From Circinella umbellata (lineage: Eukaryota; Mucoromycota; Mucoromycetes; Mucorales; Lichtheimiaceae): 64,000 bases of DNA. The stretch spans positions 248,001 through 312,000 of the forward strand of contig JAIWNF010000031.1 in NCBI GenBank assembly GCA_025093555.1, given 5' to 3'. A model generated the notes under the pieces. That model did no database searches and had not been told where the DNA came from. It saw nothing but the letters and a program-made list of their open reading frames with translations. The stretch's first letter is position 1; each line of letters starts with the position of its first letter. Shown here one piece after another: positions 50,117-61,200 of this stretch. The position numbers and the translations under genes are program-made.

Positions 50117-51290
50117 TCATGATGATGCTGATGACGATGCTGCTGCTGATAATGATCCAGTTGCCGTTGTCATGGGTATAGTCCCGTGGCTATCTTTCAA
50201 GGTTTCTTGGCTGTCATTCTCATTGTCGGGATCACTACTGATATTATTATCGTTGTTATATAGAATAATACATTTTGTAGTTATAAGCGTGTGGAGTAAT
50301 GGGCATGCTAAAAATATGGTATCAAGTGGGAGCTCTTGATAAAAAACACCCCGAAAAATACTGAAACCGAGTTTAAGGTGAGTTAATTGCTTCAAATTAT
50401 CCAAGTTATCGAGAGCTTTTGCAACGATAGTTGATGCCAAATGCTGAATTGAGCTGGTGCTGAAATTATTGCTCCAATGAATAAATCTTTGTGTTGGATC
50501 GCCATACAATGAAGCCTTCCGAATATCTTTGACGAGTAAAGGCACTTAATTGCTTGTCATTGTGCAAATGGTCCTTAATAATCTTCATTCAATATTGGAA
50601 AGCATTCCTTGAACACCACTGAGCTTGTCAGTATTTACTTGTTGTTGTGATAACAATGTAAATCCAACATTAGTTCTTCGTATTTATGCATCATAGGAAT
50701 CCAAGATCAAAGTCTTGATGAAAGAATATTTTGTAGTAATGTAAGTCCATCATGGCGTGGTACCTCCATTGATATCACTCCAGAACTTATTTGTCAATAA
50801 CAGCCTTTTCATAGTTTTAATAGGTTGAATCATTTGGTGGATCTTTGTTGGTGATAAATCAGATTCTGTTTTTTGGAGTTGTATCTGAGTAGTGAGTATT
50901 TAAATTGTTGTAGCTTGGGACAAAGTTTACGGAGCTCTTCCAAATTAGAAATCGTTATTTGGAGAAACTCGATGTCTAAAGCCAGTGATTCAAGTCGTGG
51001 TATATAGGATAAGCGGGTAAAATTATCACACCCAGTCGTTGAGGGACTTCGTTGCTATAAATTCTATTACTCCTCTCTAGTGCCAATAATCTTAGTGTGG
51101 ATGGATAAAGCCCCTTTAACAAATGCACAAGTGTTCTAAAAGCTCATGTTTTTGGTGCAGAAAACATTTCATTATCTGGAAGTTTTGTCATTTGAACCGT
51201 AATGATGCAACGTTGGGACAAGTTCTGGCTAAATCCTCTTTAGTATTCACACTTATAAATTCATCTTCAAATTCTGATTAACGCATATAC
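50117..51290 (-). pseudogene. Relic of an F-box/LRR-type gene
   Basis: Read on the minus strand, several frames carry short leucine-rich pieces in the right order: ISVNTKEDLARTCPNVASLR, LLKGLYPSTLRLLALERSN, then after a frame change FTRLSYIPRLESLALDIEFL and ISNLEELRKLCPKLQQFKYS. Further on come a piece ending FIKTLILDS and an open segment of 142 codons (50117-50545) with LTHLKLGFSIFRG and a closing Asn/Ser/Ala-rich tail. The LCPKL/TCPNV pattern is typical of the F-box/LRR families that are expanded in Mucoromycota. No F-box is visible, there is a frame change near 51040 and no single start, so I call it decayed, although unrecognised introns could rescue part of it. Confidence 0.55.
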
Positions 51291-52263
51291 TCGCCTAGAT
51301 TTTTAATATATGGTATGTTGCCTACCTTTCGGCTTTTGACTATCGATGTACTTCATGTTGTTATTACTACTACTGCTAATGCTCTTGTGAATATAGTACG
51401 TACTATTATTCAGTGCATTTGTCGCCACTGTCATTGCAGGTACGTACTTCAATTGATTTTAAGAAGAGAGCAAGTTGTAGTTGAACGTTTAATATTGAAC
51501 TACGATATAGAAATGGGCGAAAACCCGTATTAAAGGTACTATTTGTACATACGTATGTATCCAAGTAAATCTTTTGTTTCCAAATAATTGACGATCTGAT
51601 CAGTGATTTCTGCTCGAAATATAGAAATCATTTTTCCTTTTCGCTTGATATTTTTTCTCTTGGAATAATTGTTTGAATGCGGAAGAGAGGAACCAAGATT
51701 GCGTGGTTGTTCCTAGAAAGGGTGATCCAATCCCAGGTCTCTTTCTTCATTTACGTATCAGGAGACGTTTTGCGGGATTTGAACCAGTGCTGCTGTCATG
51801 CGTGTAACTTCACTATGGCGCCAACTGTTGAAATTTGATATGATATCACGGACTTGTATTACCCATCGGCAACAATGGTTTTTTTAATAAGTGTTCTATG
51901 CACATAAGAAAGAGCATATATGATACATTCAAGTATAATTACAGCTGCATTAAAATTCATGTGCATGTGCCATCTTTTTCCAAGCTCAATGCCATAGTTT
52001 AAGGTGCACGTAAAAAGACAGCTTCTATCTAGTCAAAGAAAATATTTTATATATTAATTAATATACATTCTGATTATTTTTCTGTTTATTAGCACATAAT
52101 GTATATAGTAATTACGATGAATGAATAATGAAATAAAGCTTGTGTATAATTTATACATGAGTAGTAAAAGTTGGAAAGGAAAATTATAATATAATTGGAA
52201 ATATATTGATGTTGATAAAAAAAAAGAGGAGAAAAAAGATAAGGTAATACTGATCTCATTCTT
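51291..52263. other. Intergenic region downstream of the PIKK gene
   Basis: Contains two GTACGTAC palindromes (near 51396 and 51441), a tRNA-like element on the minus strand at about 51771-51822, and an AT-rich 3' flank of the PIKK gene. The open frame at 51315-51533 has biased composition and is not called. Confidence 0.45.
51771..51822 (-). other. tRNA-like sequence with pol III B-box
   Basis: On the minus strand, GGCGCCATAGTGAAGTTACA resembles the acceptor and D-arm start of a tRNA. About 30 nt later GGTTCAAATCC (51775-51785) matches the pol III B-box consensus exactly. The anticodon arm does not pair, the distance between the arms is short, and no 3' acceptor strand is present. It is therefore more likely a tRNA pseudogene or the head of a tRNA-derived short element than a working tRNA. 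Confidence 0.35.
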
Positions 52264-55200
52264 TTACAAGGTTGGACTCCAGCCAGTATAAGTGCGACCA
52301 AGAATAGCAGGATCAGTAGCAAGATCAATTAAACAACGTACTTGCTCTTGTACAGAAGCACATTTTTCACCCACTCTTGCTCGAATATTATATTCGGGTT
52401 CTCCTTTTGCTGCTTTTTCTATTTGAGAATGGAATCCTTTAAGAAGGCTGTTTCTTAATACACTTTGGGCCATAGTATCTATTTAGAGATATAATTCGTT
52501 TAGTTTTTATTACATAATATTTTTTGTTATTCCATCATTATACATCTTGCACAAAGTTAAAGTAAAAAGAAAGAGGTGAAAAATATAACTTACAACCAGG
52601 ATTTTCCAAAGACAACTTATTTCTGGCAGTTTCAAGCTTTTGTTGTGGATACCAGGCAATTTCCTGATCAAGAGTTGTAGAGGATGAGTTACGACTACCA
52701 CTAGCACCACGAGTACCGCTACTTTGACCTGATCCAGAATTATCACTTGTTAATTCAGCAGTGGATCCACCACTTTCTGGTGCTTTCACTAAATAGAAAA
52801 ATAAAAAAAAAACCCTTTAATTTTTTTTTCTCAAAAGCGCATCAAGAAGTAAAAAGACAGAACGAAAAAATAAATATACTTTGTCTCTTGGCTTCACGCA
52901 TGGCAATTTTTCTCCAATCAAGTAAAGGTTCCTTAATAAACACATCCATTGAATTTAATAGCGTATTCTTGTTCTCTTGGAAAGCTTGAAGAATTTGAAT
53001 CATTGGAGTTTCTAACATGCCTGCTATTCCAATTGGTTCACACACTGAGGTAAGCTGTCGAGTCAATCTGAATGGCATGAGTTCAGCGACAGGTAGTAAT
53101 TCAGTTGCAGAACCAAATGCGTGACCAAAATCAATAGGAATCAACTGCCCACTATATGCATATACAATCGTAAAAGCCAAGTAATTAATAAAAAAAAGAC
53201 AGGTTTTTTTTTTTTTACTTTTTTTGTTCAAATAATGACAATAATTAATAAAAAGTAAAATTAACTCACGAGTTTAGATCCACCAAAAAGTTTTCCAGAT
53301 GTCGATCGCCAATGCCGAGTATGTATCCAGAAATAGAGGTTGCAGAAAGACTATTTATATAGTCATCTCGAATATGTAAGAATGCTTCTGGTGAAGCAGC
53401 TAGTCGTAAAAAGTATTCTCGTAATAAATCAGCTCGAATTACGTTTTGACATTTATGATAGTGTGCGACAATACGATCTCGTCCAGTGTTATACATCTTA
53501 TTATATGAGCTGGTTGATTGGTGGTCACCATGATATCGCTTCATAAGTTCAATATATCCATTATGAGCTTTAGCGCTGATTCTGGGCTCAATTGAGTTTA
53601 GACATGCTTGTAAAGGTAACGTATCATTCACCCACTCAATCATACCAACATCGGTGGCCATTGGTACCACTTTGTATGTTCGAATAGTCACATTATGGCG
53701 TGCACAGTATGGATTACCCCGTAGTATATCGTTCATGGTCACGAAAAGCTGTTCAATGCGTTGATCCAATCGAAGATCCTCACCGCCCTTTGGCAAACAA
53801 AAATGCATAAAAATAATATTTAGTAATGTTTATATTTTTTTCAATTATACCCTTTATCTATTTTATTTACTCTTCTACCTTGACCAAAAAGTTATGATCC
53901 CGTTCATCTGAACCATGAATACGTAATCGTTTTGGTTTTCTCTGAGATGACAAAACCAATAGTCGCTGATCAAAGTTGACAACTTTGACATGATCTTCTG
54001 GATGAGGCATTCGATAGCCAGTGTATTGACCTGGAATTTCAAGATCCTAATTTTTTTTTTTTAAAAAAAAGAGATTAACCAATGCATATCATCGCATGAT
54101 TTTTGTTCTGAATTATCTATTTCCTCTTGCTGAGTTATGCTTGTAAATATAATGCTAACCTCATCAAGTTCAATTCCTTGGAACTCAGCAAGAAATGGTG
54201 AATAAGAAGTTAATTGGTTATTTGGTTTACTAGTTTGATCTTGTTTTTTAATGTGATCTTGATAATATTTTTTCAACCGTTGCATCGTTCGTGCATTCAA
54301 TTTGCTAAGTTTGGATCCATTGCGACCTGGTGATAATGATATTTTATTTTGATTTTATTATTCTCATGTAAAAGAAGAGCAATGATAAACCGCATATAAA
54401 AGAAAGAAAATAAAAATAAAACTTACCAAATAAATCGAGGAAGAAGGATGAATGCAATACTGCAAAATCTTTGGGAATAGAACCAAGGTCTTTGTTACTA
54501 TTTGGATTCATCAACAACTGTTCGAAAATGTGATAATTAACCTTTATGAAGTTTTTTTCAATGTCACCATTATTGATTGCATCCTAATAAAATTAGATAA
54601 TATATATAAACATCGATATTAGCATTATTATAGACATACACGTCTATATTTTCTTTTCTTATTGATTGATTGTCTTTTATTATTTTTTATACCTGTAAAA
54701 ACTCAATAAGACCCACTACAAGATGTTCTGGATTTGTAAGTCGTCGAAGTTCCAAAATAAAGCGGCCCATCAGTTCTGATTTGACTGCTGCAGCGATCTT
54801 GCTGATTCGTTTCTGTGCCTGCCTTTCTAACGTGTCATAGACAACCATATAGTGTTCATAACTGATACTAAAGGCATAATATAATGCTTTTGGGTATATT
54901 TTCGCTATTTGATAAAGTGCCGGGAACACGTATTCAGCAATTGGATTATCCAAAATAGCAACCATTTGTGGAATCCATCGAATATACATCCATGTTGGTC
55001 CAAACGACTTCGCCTATCAATATTAGAAGAAAAAAATATGATACAAAAGGTAAAAAAAAGGGTTAACAGTGTGTTTTCTATTTTGTTGCTGTGAAACTAA
55101 TACCGTTGAATTTACATATTTACCTTTGATTTGAAATGAGGGCCATTGGCTGGATAACGTTCAATTAGTTCCAATAATCGAGGGAAACGTTCAATTGCTT

Positions 55201-58200
55201 CATTCTTCCCAAGTTCCATTGCTTTAAAGTAGTTATCGATAACAATACCACTATACTCGTCAGTATCGATCTTGAGCTAGTGAAAAATATAAAATATTGT
55301 TTGGTTATTAAAATATTTATCGTTTAGCTTTTCCTCGAAAATGCTCAAAATAATCTTACCATGACTTTTGATTGATCACTTTCATTTGAAGCAAGTGCAC
55401 TATCGCAATATTCAGCCAACTTCCAAAGGCATTGAAGATGTAATGATTGTTTCTATTACGTATAACAATAATGATACATAGTAACATCAGACATATTATT
55501 TCTTTTCTTCAGTCTTAATCTTTTCTCTTATCAATATATTACAAAAGCGAGTAATTATCTATCTTACCTCGTCCATTGTGTTAACAAAAGTATCACGCAA
55601 GTATTCGTATCCAGTACTATTCAGGTGATTGGCAAACATGGCAGCATCTTTGAACTTATGGGAATTAATTAGACTAGCCAAAGCACCAGACGATGTCAAC
55701 GCGGTAAATGCTGTATCTGGATCACCTAAAATTTTTCTTTTGGCCTGTTCATACGTTTCCGCCGCAGCCAGTGAAAATTGATGTTTATAATTTCCATGCA
55801 GCATAGCATCTTTATTTTTCATAATAGATGCGATCATTTTGGCTATCAAGGCGAGTCGTTTTTGTTCTGTATGTGCCATTTTGCTCGCTAAAAGTCGATT
55901 TTCAAGGTTCATTACGGTTTTCTCTTCCTTGTCGATTCCTAATGTATCAAGTAGTTTCATTCGTTTGTGTACGACATTGACATTTTGTTGTCCATTAGCT
56001 GCTGATAACATGACTTTAAGTATCTGCTTTTTACAATCATTGATTACATCTTTATTGGGAATATGATCCTATATATGGATGTATACATACATCATTGTAA
56101 TGCGTTGGTTAGTTACTAAAACTTCATGATATGGTATATAAAAGGTGGCGGATAATTATGAATAAATATTTACTTTAAATTTTCGTTGCATGCTATTAAG
56201 TTCATCAAGATATAGATTTCGTGAATCAATAATATCATCCCAAACATCCATTGAATCAAGTCGTGGATCTGGATACCTATTTTAAAAAAGATATATTATA
56301 TCAGTAAATTTATCAGTAACAATCTACATAAAACCTTATACTTTCGCTTTTAAATCCGTACTTTTGAAGAAGCCCACGAATGTATTTGTTCACATGTTGT
56401 CCTGCATCAGCAGTATTCCGTTGTAAATTGGATACAACATCCAAAAAATCTTCTAGTTCCACTGTCCTTTCTAAGTTAGCCAATTGGGCCATTCGACTAC
56501 CATATGCCAAAGGATGTAAACTTGTCCAAACGGATAACAAGCTATCATAGGATTGGCGAGTATAAAAACGTGCACGATCGTATTCGTTTGTCCAAATTGC
56601 ATTAAGAGAGACATCTATATAAATCACATATTTATATTTAGCATATAGGAGCAAAAAGAAAAAATGATCAAGAAGAAATGGAGGGTGTATGTGTGAGGTA
56701 TACGTACCACATGCCACATGGTGAAGAAGATACTCCATGTGTTCAGGTACTTCACTTGCAGATGCAATAAATTTTAATACCGGATTAGGATTATCTTCTG
56801 TCCAAGAAACAAATTCACCCTCATCATCCACTGTGCCTTCTCTCAATTTTGTATAACTACGCATGAAATATTTGATATATTCATCCTACATTAAAAAGAA
56901 ACATCGAGTTAAACATTGTTTTTTTTTCTCTTTCGTAACTCGCCGTTCTTTTTCTTTATACCTTTTCTGTGTCACTCCAAATAGCATCAAAATTGCCTTC
57001 AAATTTCCCATTTACGTATGCACCCATATCTTGCCATTCAGTCAATTGTTCATAACAACGTAACATTTCTTGCATCCAAAGATCTACTTCTTCAGGATCT
57101 ACTTCTTCTTTATAACTATCATGCGCTTCCACAAACAAGTTGACTGCATCAGCATAATGTCCTTGAATCTCAGCATCAATTGCATCTAATCAAATAAATA
57201 TATATAGAGAACATAGTGAACACACCCCGACGGTCGGAAAAAAAATTAATACGTACATACATATATATCACGAATAGTATCATTTACAGTCATAAACATT
57301 ATGATACGCTAAACTTCTTACCTTTGGAAACTGAAATAGATGCAACATGACTTTGGTATAAGTTTTGGAAAATTTCAGGCTGATCCACAGATTTATATAA
57401 CTGAGCCAAATCAATCCATTGTTTTTTATCCTTTCCAAGTTTAACAGATTTGGTTTTACGTGCCTTTTTCGTGGCTAATAATGATAATGATAATAATTTA
57501 AAGCAAAAAATAAAGAATAATGGCATTAGAAACTATGTAAACAGATCGGTTTTTATATTAAAAAAAATCTTACGTTGTTCAGGATCATCATTAACATATG
57601 AAAGGATATGTTTTTCAAGTAAAGCAATAGCAATATGTTGATTATAACTTCTTTGACTAGCAATGTTGATAATACTACTTGATATTTGGACAACAGGCAT
57701 TTCATAACAAATTCGCAAAAAGGTACCAATAGCAGGTGGGAAGTATTTTGTACTCTCTTCCAAGTTGTTATGAGTGATTGTAGTAATTTCTTCTCGATAG
57801 CCAGTCTACAAATCAAAATTATAAAGAAGAGGGATAATGCCACATTATAATTAATTTTTACGTTTAGATTTGTGTATATTTTCATTCTTTTCTCTAGTCC
57901 TTACAAGTCCACGATGTTCAGCGGCTTGTTTAGAAACAGATACTGAAAGCAATGCATAAACCAATCGAGAAATATCATTATCATTTCGACCAAGAACTTG
58001 TAAAGGTAAAACAAGTTCAGAGTGCTTAATTTGCACATCAGGCAGTTCACCTAAATATTATCGAATGACTTCTAGTTAGATTCACTTATACATACATCAT
58101 ATTACAACGGCATACACAATTATATAACATAGATGTCATTACCATAACGATATTGACGAGTCATTGTTACACGTTTATCTCGAGCTTGTTTCCGAAGTTG

Positions 58201-61200
58201 TTCAGATATACGGACACGCTTTCTAAGACGATCATGAGCATAAGAGTAATACATAGATTCTGCATCAGCCGTTGCATTGACAATATGGGTTCGAGCTTGT
58301 ATATATTTACTAGATTGCGCTTTGATGGGTTGTCTTCGTGTACGCCCCACTTGTCTTCTGTAATCATTTGTAGCTCTTTGACTTTCATCAACGAAGAATG
58401 TGCCTGGTTGTGATGATATTGTCGCCGTCACTGACGGATCAATGTCCATTGTTTCTTTCGGTGCAGTTGGTACAAAACTAGCCATTAACGTATTACTACC
58501 ACCAACTATACATAATATATAATATCATCCGAAGAAAGAAATCACAGTAATAAGTTAAATGCTAATAATCTTTTTCATAGTATGATAATAAAAATCGCTT
58601 CTATTTTTTTTTTACCTGGGTTTGCTTGACTTTGTGTCAAAGAGAACTGGAGTGTATTTTGCGTTGCTCGTACACCGCCTCCACCATAATCCAATGTGGA
58701 CCACTATATAATAGAAATATTTTTTAACGTTCGTTTTGATCCATTTACCAATAATAAACGATAAAATAGTTCTTACCACAGGCTCTTGCGTTGCCACAAA
58801 TAATGGAGACATTGCGTTCCTAAGTTGCCATGATGTATTAATTTTCTGATAGTTTTGATCAAACCTTGCGTTGGGTAAAGGATCCTTAAAAATAGGTGTA
58901 TCATATTCATCACCATTTTTGGTAGTATCCAAAAGGATTTCAGTGCTGTAAAATATATATTTTTCCTCCACCTCGGCCATATAAAGATCCCTATAATTGA
59001 ATACATAATTGTCAATTATTGGATAATTCTAATAGATTATCTAACATCTTATTATTATTACCGAAGAACTGTTTTGAGCCGCTCATAAATATTATCTTGA
59101 AGATTATAGCTTGTTTTAATATATGACATGATATTGTTTCGAATAGTATCATTGCTATCAACAAGTCCTTGAAGCAATAACAACTTGATTTTATCACCTA
59201 GTATTTTATTGTTTGCTTGTTGAACTGTCTTATTGACATTCTGTATAAATTTGAAGAATAGTCTCTATATATTATGCGAAGAATAAAACATATAAGATGA
59301 AAAGTTATATTATTTTCTTCAAAAATATTATTTTTTAAAAAATATCATCACAGCCCATAGCGTACTTATGCACGCACGATATAGGTTTAAGGGGGAGAGA
59401 GGGATGAACTTACTCGACACTCAGTATTATTATGCTTGACGAATTTATCAGAAATTGTATCGATAGTAAGGTCAATTTGAGGCAATGTGAGCGTATTTGA
59501 AATTTTATCCAGAATTTGGATTAAACAAAGTTGAGATCTTTCATCTCTATGAATGTATTGGCACATACATAAAGGATAAATAAATATAAACAATGATATG
59601 TTAGTAAAAAGAAAAAGAAAAGGCTGACCGACAGAATAATGTATAAAGATTAAGCGTATTATAAATTATGATCTTACCCTCTTGTCAATGTTTTTAATAA
59701 CTTTTTACTCTGAAGTGATTTGAATAACTCGGGGATATGTTCACTACCACCAACAATAATATTCAAAGCTACCAAACGAGGATCACCAAATAATTGTGAT
59801 ACTAGATAAAGTACCTTGACCATATGTTTTTGAACAATTTCTGTATCATGTATTTGAATTCGCTGTATACAATTTAAAAATTTAGGTTCACTTGCTCTTT
59901 TCTTGTTACTGCCACCATTATTATTTCCGATCGGATTCATCCAGGATAACTGGTTATCAATTATACGTTCCAAGAACTCATATGGCTTGTTATGTTTCTT
60001 TTTATACGCCAAGGCCCAACCAAGCACTTCAGCGGCACTGCCATAAACATTGGATTGGCTACTGGTAAGATTTTTACAAACAGCGTTGTAAAATGATTCT
60101 TCGGTAAGACCATTAAGATTGAATTCTTTATCTTCATGAAATGGATCCATATCATGAGCTAATACCAGAGCAACAAGTTGTAACCCGATCTCGTTGGCAC
60201 TTTTAGGTCTGTCTGTAATCAATTCCTTGTATATAACCTCCTACAGATAATGTATAATGATTAAATACATTGTATTTAGAAAAACACTCATGTATTCATA
60301 AAAAGTCCAAATAAATTATTATAAACAGCGATAGTTGTCGATTACATACTGTGGGTACTATTATTTGACTATCCCAGTTTTTGAAAAGGTCTCGTAGAAG
60401 AGCAATAGTTGCTTTACTAACTTGAATGTTCTCATAGTAGCAATGCTCCATTAGATAACTCTAGATAAATATATATATATATGATAGAGTGATATTGTTA
60501 TTATCATCGTACCAATTTGATATTTTGTTTTCCATGTCCAAAATAACGTAATATAAATAATATTACTTACCACGTATCTGAATAAAAGAACTTTATCATC
60601 ATAGTCGTCTTTTAATTTTATGTCTATACCCCAAACATTAACAATTACAGCTAGACTCTATAAATTACATACGATCAAAATTACACAATTAATGTTTTAC
60701 GTATGATTTTTTTCTCAATTAAACATATATATATATTTACATGGACATTATAGTTTACTGGATGACCATATTTAGGGCCGTCCAATATAAGCTTCATCAA
60801 AGGTCTAATCCAATATTCTGCATACGGCTCAAAAGCTTCAGCTTTCCAAATGATAACTTTCGAGAAAAAAAGTCGTACATGAATTGGTGTTTCTAATAAT
60901 AATAATAATGATAATTATTTATTTAGAAGAAAAAAAGTTTAGTAAATAATTAATCAATCCTAACATGTTAACTACTACATATTACCTGGCGAAGTGAATG
61001 TTTTGTGTAAAGCTTTCATCCATTCGTACATTCCTCCCTTTTTTCCCATTTCTATAGTGGTAAGTTTATCCAATCTTTCCACGACATTTCTAAAAGTTTT
61101 GATACATGGATTTTCACTAATTTCATCTATTTCAATCATATCTTTTGGCCTAAATATAATTGTATATATATATATATATATATATATAAGTAAGTACTAG

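Noticed and set aside
51825..52000. Solo LTR starting TGTTGAAA
   Set aside because: No matching right end, target duplication or second copy visible; kept only as part of the tRNA-like finding.
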